Source of the DNA: Fusarium oxysporum f. sp. lycopersici 4287 | Lineage: Eukaryota; Ascomycota; Sordariomycetes; Hypocreales; Nectriaceae | Reading direction: 5' to 3' | Assembly: GCF_000149955.1 (NCBI RefSeq) | Contig: NC_030987.1 | Coordinates: 2,009,354-2,073,353 of the forward strand | Length of the DNA: 64,000 bases | Part shown: one piece after another, positions 36,250-47,797 of the stretch | Position numbering within the stretch: position 1 is the stretch's first letter | Layout: each line of letters begins with the position of its first letter | Program-made: the position numbers and the translations under genes | The notes under the pieces: generated by a model | Told to the model about the DNA's origin: nothing | Databases searched by the model: none | What the model saw: the letters and a program-made list of their open reading frames with translations, nothing else

Positions 36250-39200
36250 ATGTCCAATATGGATGAGATGGAGCAATTTGTCAACTGGGACAAGGCCATT
36301 GACGCCTTTCCACAACCCCAGGATGGCAACGCCTTTGCTGGTCTGACAGCTGACAACAACGAGAGCATTGATCTTGTCCTGGAGAATGTCAGTGAAGACG
36401 ACTTCAGCTTCTGCGCCCTTCAACACTTTTCAGACAACAACTTCCCTCTGCCGGACATGCCCGCCCCAACGATGGACTTCACCACAACCGCTGAAGACAT
36501 ATCTAGTCAATTTCAGTGGGATACACCTCCATCGCCATGCATCAACTGTGCTATGTCTGGCTTCTCATGCAAAAAGATCCGAGAGGGTATGTACAAGGAC
36601 TATTGCACTACCTGCGTAGCATTGAAGGTCGACTGCAGCTTTGCTGTTGCCCCCGAGTCTATCAACACTTCAGCTGCGCCCTTTGACATCAACCCTTTTC
36701 TGCCATCTGGACCTCAGATCTCCAACACTCTCCAGGAGGATAACCAGGACGACTCTTGTCAATCCTCTCGCAATGCCTCTCGCAATGCCTCCGTCAGTGA
36801 TCTAGGCAACCTGGGAGAAATATTCAACAACAAGGCCGCACCTCCTCCCAAAATTGGAGCACGATTCTCTCGAGAGTCGGTTCGTATTCTCAAGAACTGG
36901 CTCTCAACTCATAACCGTCATCCTTATCCTAGTGACGAAGAGAAGGAGATGCTGCAACGCCAAACAGGGTTAAACAAAGTCCAAATCACAAACTGGCTTG
37001 CAAATGCTCGTCGACGCGGCAAGGTTCAGCCCCCGCGCTCAACATCACCTCACTACACCAGCTCATGGTCAGGCCCCATGGATATCCCTCAACGCCGAGG
37101 AACACCAGCTCTGGAAGCCATGAACCCACTGCAACGTTGGGAGCACTCCCCCCCCGAGAACGAACCTGCGTCCGTCAGTGCTATTGCACGGGCCGTCACC
37201 GCCTCTTCCTCTGGAATGTCGTCCGGACTCGACAGCCCTTTCAGCTTGAGCTATGCGGACGATGGCTCAAGCAGATCTATCTGCAACCAGTCATCGGTCA
37301 GCAGTTTAGGCACCTCTCACTCCAGTAATGGTTCTCATGGATCGGCCTATTCACATGGATCTCGCAACTCATGGGGTTCGTTTGGCTCAGCCCCATTCAA
37401 TAGCCACGGACGTCGTCGCCGTCGCCGAAGGGCTTCGGCAAAAATTGGCAAAGAGAAGACCAGCCTATCAGCCCCTCTCAAGACCTTCCAGTGTACATTC
37501 TGTACCGAAACATTCAGGACTAAGCACGACTGGCAGCGACACGAAAAGTCGTTGCACTTGTCTCTTGAGCGGTGGGTGTGTTCTCCTCACGGCGCAAAAG
37601 CCGTCAACCCTGATACCGGCATCTTATCCTGTGTCTTTTGTGGCGAGGCCAATCCAGACGATGCCCATATCGAAAGCCACAACCACTCTGCCTGCCAAGA
37701 GCGTACCCCAGCAGAACGGACATTCTACCGAAAGGATCATCTTAACCAGCACCTGCGTCTGGTGCATAATATCAAGTTTCAGGATTGGTCTATGAAGTCG
37801 TGGAAGGTAGCAACGCCTGAGATTCGGTCCCGATGTGGTTTCTGTGGTATCGTAATGGATACATGGACTATCCGTGTCGATCATTTGGCAGAGCATTTCA
37901 AGACGGGTTATTCCATGGCTGACTGGAAGGGTGATTGGGGTTTCGATAACCCTGTACTCGAGATGGTCGAGAACTCCATGCCTCCATGTATGAGACCTCT
38001 CCAGTATCCTGTAGACAAGTTGCCAACGTCTAACTTTTGAAATAGATCTTATTCATTATGAGCGCACATCCCCGTTGCCATACGTAGCCACTCACTCCCC
38101 GCCAGAGTCACCTCGTAATGCCTACGAGTTGATTAAGTTGGAAATGGCTTTCTTCACACGGAACTATCAGGACCAGCACGGACGACTCCCGAACGACGAA
38201 GAGATGATGGTCGAAGGTTGTCGTATCATTTTCGCTAGCGAACTGTTATCTCTACAGGGCATCGCGACGAGGCCATCGTGGCTCCGTGACATTATCATGA
38301 GCTCTGACACTCTACAACAAAAGGCTAGATTCGGTCCTTTGCGTGGTGCCGCTGAAAACAGGCTGGCATCCCTCAAAATTAACGGCAAGGACAACTTGTT
38401 CGAGGAGTGTCCCATGGAGGTACAGCTCCACGAATTTGTCAAGGCCAAGAGACTACTTGGTTTAACGGCGATGGATGATGAACTTCAAGAAGAGGCTTGT
38501 CGTATCGTGGGTCGAGTGGAAGAAGTCTCTACACACCCGTCAGAGGCCATTGCAAACTGGCTAATTCGCCTCGCAACATCTACTACGAACTGGCTCGCGC
38601 CTTTCCGTCGACGTGCACACCTTCCACGAAGCGAAGACGTGGTGGATCACATTTGCCGTTCAACGGATCCTACATCTATCGACTCAACCATCCACAGCTA
38701 CTCGCGCCTCGAGCGTGAACTGAAGGATTATCTCATCTTACAACGATCGATGGGCATAGAGCCTACTGACGAGGACCTCCAACGACAAGCTCGTATCATT
38801 ATATACGAATTCGATGACGGTTGGAACCAAACCGCGGCAGATAACGCATCTTGGCTCGAGGGATTCAAGAACCGTCATCCCGCAAGCAGTAACAGCTCGC
38901 CTGCATTTTCCCTTCAGCCTAGTGTCAACTCAACTGTCAGCGGAACCGCCACCACTGATGCGACACTTTTTTCCAGTGACTGTCCTGTGCTTCTGGGATT
39001 GGGTTGTGATGACATGTTTGATATGGGCAGCGGCCCTAACTGTCCCGGACCATACTTCCTCAATGATGCGAACTGCTATCGACGATTGGCGAAGGAGCTG
39101 AAGCGATGGGTTGCTGGCACTATGTCGGCGAACAACCCTAACAGGCATGTGCCTAGTGATGCAGAGCTTCAGCACCAGGCACGCTGGATCCTATATGACG

Positions 39201-39940
39201 AGTAAGTTTTCTGGGCAGGAAGATTGCCGAATGTGACGAGCTGACAATATTCTAGTGACGATCCTTGGAATCAGACTGCTGCAGATAATGCCGAATGGCT
39301 TCAACGGTTCAAGCGAGACGCCGGTATCCTCAAGACAGATGGTCCTGGGCTCCCAATGAGCGATGGCTGGGCCCTCGAATCTGGTGGTTCGGGATTCGCA
39401 CCCCCCTATGCTTGCCCCAAGGCATCGCTTGAGCCTTTCCCTGCAGATGCGCAGGTGTCAATGGGCCAGGGTGCCAAGTCACTGCCAGCAGCTATTGCTA
39501 ACAGCTACATCGAGAAGCTCACATCGCAGGCGGCACGACCTGCTGAGGTTTTTTGCTCGCGAGAGCTGGAGCGTGGTCTTATCAGCTATGTCGAGGATCA
39601 TGTAGCATGCAAGGGATCCATGCCCACAGACGCCATGCTTCAGACACGAGCGCGTCGGATTCTCGACTCGCAGACGACTCCAGCCGATGATATTGATCTG
39701 TTGAGCAAGTTCAAGGATATGGTGGCTAAGAAGGTTCCTCAAGCAGTGGCCGCTCAGGACACCATTGCCAGTGCTCCTGCGATGCCCAGCAATATGGAGC
39801 TTAACCTCTCAGATGAGGATGTGAACAATATCCTGCAGGACATGAATTTCGAATTTGATGCTCAAGACTTTGGCGTTGCAATGGAAGGGTTACAAGATAC
39901 AGGAGGTGTTAGCCTGGATATGGCAGGATTCACGGATTAG
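36250..39940 (+). CDS. Multi-module transcription factor: Zn2Cys6-like cluster, TALE homeodomain, C2H2 fingers and five CENP-B-like repeats
   Basis: Encodes 1192 residues in three exons (36250-37987, 38046-39201, 39256-39940); both introns (58 and 54 nt) join in phase, the first with CTAAC. C97-x2-C-x6-C-x11-C-x2-C-x6-C129 fits the Zn2Cys6 spacing, though it lacks the usual lysine-rich first loop. A KN/TALE homeodomain follows (about 203-263; [30 protein letters not shown]). C2H2-type fingers lie near 412-436 ([20 protein letters not shown]), 460-510 and 527-551 (RCGFCG...VDHLAEH). The C-terminal half holds five repeats of about 60 residues (near 600, 695, 795, 920 and 1060) of the form LxxEL...PTDexLQxxARxI...WLxxFK, resembling CENP-B-type helix-turn-helix domains. 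A nuclear DNA-binding regulator is inferred; targets are unknown. Confidence 0.9.
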
Positions 39941-40784
39941 GGACCGCTTTATACCATTCACGAAGTGTATTAACGATAATGATTAGACGCATATAACAAA
40001 AAGGTGTCAGGTTTTTGAGAGTTTCTAGATACAATATGGGTACGCGGTGGATATTTCAATGGATATCAGTTTGTTTACATAAAAATTGGGAATGGCACAA
40101 TAATATCACTACATTATCTTCACTTAGCACCTTGCCTACTAGACCAAGTTTCAGGCTGAGTCAACATACGTGATTGATAACAATAGCAGCGATCGTTCGG
40201 GCATAAGCGAGGCAATGTCTCAGCCTAGACTTTGGCCCTGAACAAAACAACCACTACAGTAGATGGAAACAGAACAGTGGCTCACATGCACTTCAATTGC
40301 ATGCGGACGGTGAGAGAGCGCCAACCGTTAAAGATGGGTCGATGACTTCCGAAGACGGCACGGGGCTTGATATCTGACGTTAGACAGTACCTGCCCGTAC
40401 CTTGGACCAACCTTTATCAAGTAATTGAAAGAACCTAGCGCTATTCTGAGTAAAGTACGTTGCGGTAAGATCCAGTAGGCAACGATGCCCAGATAAAGTA
40501 AGAAGGCACAGCAGGAACGGAAGCGACGCATGTCAATTCCATTCAGCGCATTCATTCCATGTTTTTCAACTTCAAACAACCACTTCCACGCGTCAACTTC
40601 AGTCACTAAAGACGGAGATGTTGGAGGCTTCATAGACTGCTTTATGAAGCTTGCTCAGAAGACACTTCGTCTTCTTGTCTCTCTGTCAAGATAAAGTGAC
40701 GCTTGAGTGAGGCAATCAATCAATTAACGGATAGCTTACAGCACGCAGCTTCGCCTCAATTATTGCTGGGCGACCCCGTACCCA
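39941..40784. other. Intergenic, with a possible small membrane ORF
   Basis: Contains one minus-strand ORF worth noting at 40328-40633 (101 codons from ATG 40633). It starts MKPPTSPSLVTEVDAWKWLF and has one strongly hydrophobic segment (CAFLLYLGIVAYWIL). No family is recognised and the C-terminal part may be intronic, so I do not call it a gene. The right end is the promoter of the gene at 40785. Confidence 0.3.
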
Positions 40785-43283
40785 ATGCCGACTTATCTAT
40801 GCCACGGGTTTCGATGGCATCGCCGCGACATCCGGATTTTTGTCATCCTCAACGACCTTGAAGACGCAGCACCAAACTGGGTTCTTGCACCTGCTTCGTC
40901 TTATTGTATCCTCGACCAGCTACACGCCAAATACGACTTCTTACCTGAGCTCTCTCCACCAACAACGCCCACGCAAAAGAGCATCAGCGCCAAAAATGCC
41001 AACATCAAAAAGCAATTCGATCATGTTGACGACGACCATGCTCTCCCGACATCACGTGTATCCGATGCCGAAGATGCCGTTCTTATGCACTCATGGTCAC
41101 CGGTCAAATTGCTGGAGGAATTCGATGTAGACGAAATGGTGACGGCATGCAGACCATATGCTTATGTGGCTGATTATGTGGTACGAGTCGACCTGAGTGT
41201 GGACGTGGCAGGTCAGATGGCCAAGTACTATGACAAAATGGCCGGCGAAGATGGATGGATCATGAAATTAAGGAATGAATTGCAGAAGGGTGAACCCGTG
41301 CGGTGGTACGTCGTGGTCTGCGGTGACGATGTGAGAGAAGTCCCTGGCAAGAGTGACGAAGAAGAAAAAGAGGTTGGCTATGAGCAGATAAGGGACGCGG
41401 CACAAACGATGGTGCGCAACCGACGAACAAAAGACGCTTTGGAGGGGCTTTCTGATTCCCCATCCGAGTACGACGATGACAACGACCGAGACGAAGATGG
41501 AGAAGATGCTCTCACCGTCCTAGATGGCATTTTAGGGGGGGCAGATGGTGCTGCAACACCCCGGCCACTTTCGAGGACATTGCCAGATATCGATATCCCG
41601 CTCCAGCCTCAACCTGACCCCAATCGGGCTTCAGTTTTGACAATATCAACAGTTTGGTCCCAGGATGAATCACCTAACGGAACAGCAAGGCAGGAAACAC
41701 CGGATATTGATGCACCTCTCCAGCCTCATGAACTCGAGAAGAAAAGGAAACCCGTGTCTACAGCATCATCAGTATGGTCTCGAAAAGAATCTCTAGACAA
41801 TGGACTAGCACTGGAAACACCAGATGTTGAGATGCCGCTTCTCCACCCCGATAATACACGATATTCAGCTTCGACAGCATCAGAGATATATTCTGCATAC
41901 GGGCAATCTAGAATTGAACCAGAAGAGTTTGCCAAGATACAGTCATCAGTGCAGGATCCCATGAGAGGAGAGATACCGGATGTAAAGCAACCTCTCAAAC
42001 CAAACGAGCTTCATCCGTCTAGATCTTCAACGCCTCCAACGCCCAAACCTTTGCAACGGCAGCTGCCAGCTCCAACGATCTACAGGCCCGAAAGCTTTAT
42101 ACCCCCTTTCTCGCCTGTTTTACCACCTATGGAGGGGTTTGATCAAGAATCTCCGAGGCTCAATACTCCTAGCAGGACGGAGAATGTCAAGCCCCCAGAG
42201 ACATCTTGGCCCTTATCATCAGACTCGCCACTTGAATCCTCAGGATCGAGTACATTTCATAATCAAGATGCTCCGTATCCATATGTTACATCAATCATAA
42301 ATCCAAAGGACAGGCCAGGTACCTATCTGAACGTACCCAAAGAGCTTGTTCCTCCTCGAACACCCTCGCCTACATCGGAGTATTCACCACAGTCACAGAA
42401 TTTTGGATCGAATATGCCCAAGTTTGAGGGGATAGTGCCACACGCTCCACCATTGTTGGTGTCACCGAACCCAGCACGCCTAGAACAACCAAGTTCTGGC
42501 ATATTGTATGAAGCTGGTGACACAATTTCCGAGCAGCAGCTACCATCAACACCAATGCCAAATGCCAAACAGGTGGCACTGCCGAATTTAGACACGAAAG
42601 CAGCAAAAGAGCTGGTTTCGAAGCCATCAGCAAGTGCCACAACCCCAACATCGGCTCATCAAAAAACAATCAATCCTGTCTTGAAAACACCTCCCAGAAA
42701 TCCAGCAACACAGCAAAATACACAAAAGTTGCCGAAGTCTCGCTTGCCGAGAAGTGTCCCTAAGAACATTCGAATATCAAATGTACCATTACCGCCAGAA
42801 CCAGAAATAAAGACGCCTCGTCGCCCGCCTACGCCACCAAAGCCTCGAGGTGCATCGGGAGGAAACTCACAGAAAAGACCACAAACTGCGCCAGAAAAGG
42901 GGACGCCATCATCGAAAGCTCATGCCAGAATGTTATCCATGCCGTACCGTTATGAGGCACCCAGCTCTCTGCAAGAACTGGAAAGGGAGGAGCCGATACT
43001 AGAGCCTACACCATCTCTTGCTTCTGACTACAATGCGGGTGTCAGTTCAAAACCAAACGCGCCACGAGATTTAGCACGTGGGGTAAGGTTACGTGCACCA
43101 CAGCCAGTGGCCGCCACGACGCAAAGTCGACAGACTAGTGTATCCACGGAGCATAGTGATGGCCAGGTAAATGAAGACGGAAGGCATCCTAAACAACGAA
43201 TTGGTCGCAGTCATTCAGTGGCCGAAGGGCTTAAGAAGCTGTTCAGGAAGCCGTCTCATGCTAAGGCAGGCCATCATCCTTAA
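40785..43283 (+). CDS. Conserved Pezizomycotina protein of unknown function with Pro/Ser-rich repeats
   Basis: Single exon, 832 residues. The N-terminus (MPTYLCHGFRWHRRDIRIFV, then ILNDLEDAAPNWVLAP) and the segment RPYAYVADYVVRVDLSVDV...GEPVRWYVVVCGD form a globular domain of about 190 residues that I recognise as widely conserved in filamentous fungi but without assigned function. The rest is predicted disordered. It includes an acidic stretch (SEYDDDNDRDEDGEDA) and at least four degenerate repeats of about 40 residues with a TPDIDxPLQPxE core followed by STxSxVWSxxES (about residues 265-410). A basic C-terminus (IGRSHSVAEGLKKLFRKPSH) could bind membrane or nucleic acid. There is no signal peptide or membrane span. 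Confidence 0.88.
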   Translation: MPTYLCHGFRWHRRDIRIFVILNDLEDAAPNWVLAPASSYCILDQLHAKYDFLPELSPPTTPTQKSISAKNANIKKQFDHVDDDHALPTSRVSDAEDAVLMHSWSPVKLLEEFDVDEMVTACRPYAYVADYVVRVDLSVDVAGQMAKYYDKMAGEDGWIMKLRNELQKGEPVRWYVVVCGDDVREVPGKSDEEEKEVGYEQIRDAAQTMVRNRRTKDALEGLSDSPSEYDDDNDRDEDGEDALTVLDGILGGADGAATPRPLSRTLPDIDIPLQPQPDPNRASVLTISTVWSQDESPNGTARQETPDIDAPLQPHELEKKRKPVSTASSVWSRKESLDNGLALETPDVEMPLLHPDNTRYSASTASEIYSAYGQSRIEPEEFAKIQSSVQDPMRGEIPDVKQPLKPNELHPSRSSTPPTPKPLQRQLPAPTIYRPESFIPPFSPVLPPMEGFDQESPRLNTPSRTENVKPPETSWPLSSDSPLESSGSSTFHNQDAPYPYVTSIINPKDRPGTYLNVPKELVPPRTPSPTSEYSPQSQNFGSNMPKFEGIVPHAPPLLVSPNPARLEQPSSGILYEAGDTISEQQLPSTPMPNAKQVALPNLDTKAAKELVSKPSASATTPTSAHQKTINPVLKTPPRNPATQQNTQKLPKSRLPRSVPKNIRISNVPLPPEPEIKTPRRPPTPPKPRGASGGNSQKRPQTAPEKGTPSSKAHARMLSMPYRYEAPSSLQELEREEPILEPTPSLASDYNAGVSSKPNAPRDLARGVRLRAPQPVAATTQSRQTSVSTEHSDGQVNEDGRHPKQRIGRSHSVAEGLKKLFRKPSHAKAGHHP

Positions 43284-43972
43284 AGGAAACGGAGAGTAAG
43301 CATGAATTGCTGGTTTTGAACTTTCATTTCGGGGTTGATCTTGACTGCAACTTGGAGCGTTTTATTTTGAAGGGATAGGAATTGCTGTTGACTTATGGAG
43401 AAACGTCGAACTTTCATAAGTCGTAATATTCTATGATGAGTCGTCATGATGTAAGAGTAACGGAACGAGATTCTTTGACATTGTACAGTATTTGAATGCA
43501 TAGAGGTTTAATTATGCAGTAGGTGATCTGCAATTAGCAATCAGATTTAACATCTAGTTACAGTGAAATTTTCAGGGTGCGAAATGAAATGAGGGTAAAG
43601 CTCCTTTACCAGGTAGGTATGGATGGTCATGCAAGGAGTTGATGCGCGTCACGTGTAAGTTAAGCAAGACAGCTTGCGGCTCGAGTAACTCGACTCGATT
43701 ACCAGCATACTTAGTCAACACCTCCAATTCTATCTTACCCTCTTCGATCTGTTTAACAGCCCGCTTACATCACATAAGGATGCAACTCATGGTATCAATT
43801 GATTGGAGTCCCTGATGGTCTCCAAATAACTCTCCAACCCGAGACCGTTGTGCCCACCGAACCTCGACAATATTAAACCTCGAGGCCCGTGTCCGAGTCC
43901 GAGTCCAATCTAGCCTCCGGCCATTGTCTCCTTACCCATCGCCTTCGGTTCTTTGAAGCCGCCTCATATAAA
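43284..43972. other. Intergenic, promoter of permease gene
   Basis: No supported gene. An 8-base unit close to GTCCGAGT is repeated near 43890-43906. The frame of the permease stays open upstream to 43889 but without a better ATG. Confidence 0.4.
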
Positions 43973-45781
43973 ATGGCCCTATCGCGGCCCGAGCCTGGCC
44001 CCAATGCGTCGGTCGAAGCGTTTGCGCAAACCGGCGCTGAGCCCTCGCTCGATGATAGCGACGACGAAGATCTTCGGTCGGCCGTTGGCAGTGGAAGCGA
44101 TGTTTACGAGCTGCATGAGAGGAATACGGGTAGAGGTAGACACGGCAGCGCGATATGGGATGCCGAAGCTGCAGAGGATGGGGATGTAGACCATCCTCTC
44201 GTAGGAGAGCGCTCGCGAAGTCCTGGTTCTATGGCGAGTTTCCAGCTCTATACCCCTGATGAAGAACAAGCCGTGCGGAGGAAGTTCGATCGCAAGCTTG
44301 TCTTGTTCGTCGCTCTCCTTTACATGTTGAGCTTCGTCGACAGATCCAGTACGACCCCTTTATCTCTTTGCGATCGACAACAATGTACTAACAAAACCAG
44401 ATATCGGCAATGCTCGTATAGCTGGTATGGACGAAGATCTCCAGTCTGACCCGCCCCGCGATGAATGGTACCAATGGGCCCTCACGGCGTTTTACATTAC
44501 TTACATTGCCTTTGAATGGATGTCGCTTCTGTGGAAGCTCATTCCGGCGCATATATTTGTGTCGATGGTGGTCCTGACATGGGGTCTCATGGCGTCCCTT
44601 CAGGCTGTCGCGACGTCTTATCCCATGTTGATTGCGCTGCGCGCTGTCCTTGGAATAGGAGAGGCTGGCTTCACGGGGATTCCATTTTACTTGAGTTTCT
44701 TCTTCAAACGAGAGGAGCTTGCATTCCGGACTGCTATTTTCATATCTGGTATGTAATCCCCTTTTGGGATGTCAAAGAAGAAAAGCTTACAGCTGTCGCA
44801 GCGGCACCCTTGGCTACGACGTTTGCTTCAACGCTCGCCTGGCTCATTGTTAAGTTTGCTGAGTTTGGCCCTATTGCTCCCTGGCGTCTTCTCTTTATCA
44901 TTGAGGGGTTCCCATCCGTCATCGCGTCTGTAGTAGCCTGGAACGTCATTCCTGACTCTCCACAGACAGCCCCTTACTTGACCAAGCGTGAGAAAAAGGT
45001 TGCCCATCTACGCCTTCGCAGCGAGCAGTCGACGGCCACAAACAAAAAGCCTTCGTCTGGTCTCAAAGGTCGCGATGTTCTAGCAATATTTCGTGACCCT
45101 GTTGCGTGGATCACTGCAACCATGTTCTTCCTCACCAACATGGCGTACTCCTCTCTCCCCGTCTTCCTCCCCAAGATACTCACTGAGATGGGTCACGATA
45201 CTCTCACCTCTCAAGCTCTCAGTGCTCCCCCATACTTGGCGGCTTTTGTCATCGTCCTCTTCACAGCGCACATGTCTGATCGTCTGCGCACACGCACCGT
45301 ACCTCTAATATTCCATGCCCTCGCTTCATCAAGTGGCTACGCCATTCTGGCTTTGGCTAAACCCCTTAATCTTCCTAATTTCATCCGTTATATGGCCGTA
45401 TATCCTGCCGCTATAGGCTTTTTCAATGTCGTCACTCTCATCATTACTTGGAGCATCAACAACCAAGCCAGCCAGAGCCGTCAAGGCGGTGGCTTTGCTC
45501 TCCTCCAACTCGTTGGCCAGTGCGGACCGCTCGTGGGTACCAGATTGTATCCGGATCGAGATGCTCCCTATTATGCGCCTGGGATGAGCACATGTGCAAT
45601 CGCTATGCTTCTGGTCTCCATACTAGCGTATGCTCTTCGCTTTTATCTCAAGTATCAAAATCGTAAATTTGACCGGGCTGAGAGTGAGCGTCGGCAGGGA
45701 GGTGACGAGGTTGAGGAAGAAGGCCTCGTTGGCCCTGGGAGACGCAAATCAGCGGCTGTTGTCTTTCGATATATGTTATAA
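43973..45781 (+). CDS. MFS permease, anion:cation symporter family (allantoate/nicotinate permease-like)
   Basis: Twelve-helix plasma-membrane transporter of 567 residues, likely proton-coupled uptake of an organic acid or vitamin-like anion. Exons are 43973-44348, 44401-44748 and 44802-45781; introns are 52 and 53 nt. The first intron splits the conserved helix-1 end, restoring LDRSNIGNARIAGM-like sequence (here VDRSNIGNARIAGMDEDL). Further family marks are LRAVLGIGEAGFTGIPFYLS, WRLLFIIEGFPSVIASVV and the helix near AYSSLPVFLPKILTEMG. The N-terminal tail of about 110 residues is acidic and Ser-rich, cytosolic, and longer than usual. Yeast Dal5 and Tna1 belong to this family; the actual substrate cannot be read from the sequence. 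Confidence 0.92.
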
Positions 45782-45982
45782 GGCAATTTTAATAACCACT
45801 GTTTCAAACTCGCAGCTTCTAAAAATGTATTGTTCACGGAATGATCGCTACCGAGGTAAACTTGATTGTTAGACCATGTACACTTTCTTCTTCTTGCTGC
45901 TAGCTAACACCTCGTGATGCTAAACTAATACCGTTTGTAACTTGATTTTCTCAAACAATTTGCCATGTAAGTTATTTATAAT

Positions 45983-47302
45983 CTATTTCCCAAAGCGCAT
46001 CCACTTAGGGGCGTGATACTTCTCTACGCCGGCTTTCCACCAAGAGTCAGTTCCACGCCCGCCTTGCTCGATCGAGAAAGACGCAGATTCTTTCTCATGT
46101 TTAGGCTTGCTGGCATCCTCAGGTCTAAGTTTGCGGCGCAGTGTCTTCCAGGCCGAGTGGTGTTTTCTCTGCTCTTTATGTTGACGCCTGACACTCTGAT
46201 AGGCATGGCGAAGTTTATTGCAGCTGTTATGACAAATATTGTGTGCCAGTTTCTCAACTCCGGCTCGAGACCGTTTCACTCCCTCTGTCAAGCTTCGAAG
46301 AGACATGACAGAAGATTTTCTCTTGCTTCTTCTTTCCACCTGTGGCGGTTTGATTGGCGGACTAGGACTGTCTGAGTGCCGGTTTTCTGTTGGGCTATCA
46401 ATTTGGGTTTGGATTCGGGCCTTTACCCGTGTCAGGGGGTAAGTCCCTTCAAGCCTGATAGTGTCTTCCAATGAAGGCTGTCTCGCCATGGTCTCCTGAG
46501 GAGGCGTCACATTTGACTGTAGGTCTTCCGAACTTGATACAATCTCAAAGTAGTGGTAGGACTGGATGGGTAGTCGTTGCAGGTGCCCGAAAGCAGCTGC
46601 CTCATCGACTCCTGTCCTGTGGGTGCTTCCTTGACTCATAACTCTCGCAGCAACAGAAGAACTTGATGAAGATCTCAGACCGGATAGCCGGTCGTTGAAG
46701 CGACTATATTTCATCAAATCGCCCAAGTCCAAACTTGGCATGCGAGTGTCTGATGCCGGTGATGGCACATCTCTAAATCCAATACCTTGGTCATGGTATG
46801 ATGAAGATGTGCTCCTTGGAGCTCTATGTACGGACTCTGGAGAGGGCGCTTGCGATCTCATAGGTCTCAGGTTATCTCTTACCATTTGTAGGATAGAGAG
46901 CTGGTCTGAAATAATATCAGTCGTTGATGGTTTGCGGATTTGGTCATCGGGTGCATCTTTCAGCAGTGCTTCTTCACGAAAGTGATCGCGGTGGGTAAGT
47001 GGTAGTAAAGCTCCATTCTGAAGAAATGCATCTTGTCTGGAGGTCGTTCGACTGGTCGGGTTTGTATGTGCCTCAGCCTCGGGGAAAGGTCGCCCATTTG
47101 GCCGGAAATCTCTCTAGGATGCTGCTGGCCTGATGTTTTCCAGATCCTCGAGTTTCTTCGGGGTAACAGGTGCTCTTTTTTGTACATTAAGTTCGCTCAG
47201 CTGTGTGCCTGAAATGGTGTTATTGCTGTAGGAGTCTGGTGCATCCCCTAACTTGAGGCCTAGAGGGCGGGACCGGACTGGAAGTGTAAAGGTGTCATTC
47301 AT
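45983..47302 (-). CDS. Hypothetical basic protein interrupted by one in-frame TAG
   Basis: The frame from ATG 47302 to the stop at 45983 is open for 440 codons except for one TAG at 47116-47114 (codon 63). Sequence on both sides looks coding: before it LGLKLGDAPDSYSNN and KRAPVTPKKLEDLENIRP, after it RDFRPNGRPFPEAEAHTN. The C-terminal half is strongly basic (ERRSKRKSSVMSLRSLTEGV, then HAYQSVRRQHKEQRKHHSAW) and ends in a WWKAGVEKYHAPKWMRFG motif. The TAG could be a CAG to TAG change, a sequencing error, or the end of a 54- or 72-nt in-frame intron, but the available donors (GTTACC, GTACAA) are weak and no branch site is seen. The family is not recognised. If the stop is real, only a 62-residue peptide is made. 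Confidence 0.6.
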
Positions 47303-47674
47303 GGTGAGAACGTATATATCACTAATAAAATCAGCTGATGGGTGGTGAATCTCAAATGGTGATGAGTTGTTGAAGATGGGAAAAGAAAACGAAGTGTAAA
47401 AGTTGACAGTTTGGTTTATAACAATGAACTAAATCTAGTCGAGTAAGTAAAACAATGGCTAGACCATCATAGGGTTACTCCTACCTCTGTGCGGCAGATG
47501 AGAAATATAAGGCAAGTACATAAGTATAGGTAACTAACAGAGGAGCTGCAACCGTGAATGTTGTTTTCTGCTTGCCTTTTAAGAAAGCCTTGACCGAAAG
47601 TGATATAGAGAAACACCAAAAAGATATCACTGTCTCGTGGTAACTAACAACCTAGATAGATACTCAGAGACAGC
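47303..47674. other. Intergenic
   Basis: Promoter and leader side of the basic-protein gene and 3' flank of the tRNA gene. Nothing else is seen. Confidence 0.4.
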
Positions 47675-47680
47675 AAAAAA
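47675..47680 (-). terminator. Pol III terminator of the tRNA gene
   Basis: A run of six T on the minus strand lies about 22 nt beyond the tRNA 3' end, the usual RNA polymerase III stop signal. Confidence 0.6.
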
Positions 47681-47702
47681 CCGAACCGGAGGGCATTGGG
47701 AT

Positions 47703-47797
47703 TGCTCCCGCCAGGGCTTGAACCTGAGACCTTCGCATTACCGGATACTCGGAATGAAGTATTAGTACGACGCTCTAACCAACTGAGCTACGGAAGC
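47703..47797 (-). tRNA. tRNA-Ile (anticodon AAU) with a 21-nt intron
   Basis: The cloverleaf folds fully. The acceptor stem GCTTCCG pairs with CGGGAGC (one T-G). The D arm is GCTC...GAGC. The anticodon stem TCGTA pairs with TGCGA. The T arm is TCAGG-TTCAAGC-CCTGG. Positions 34-36 read AAT, so the anticodon would be IAU after editing. A 21-nt intron (CTTCATTCCGAGTATCCGGTA) sits after position 37, the canonical place. B box GGTTCAAGCC is intact and a T6 terminator follows. Confidence 0.92.
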
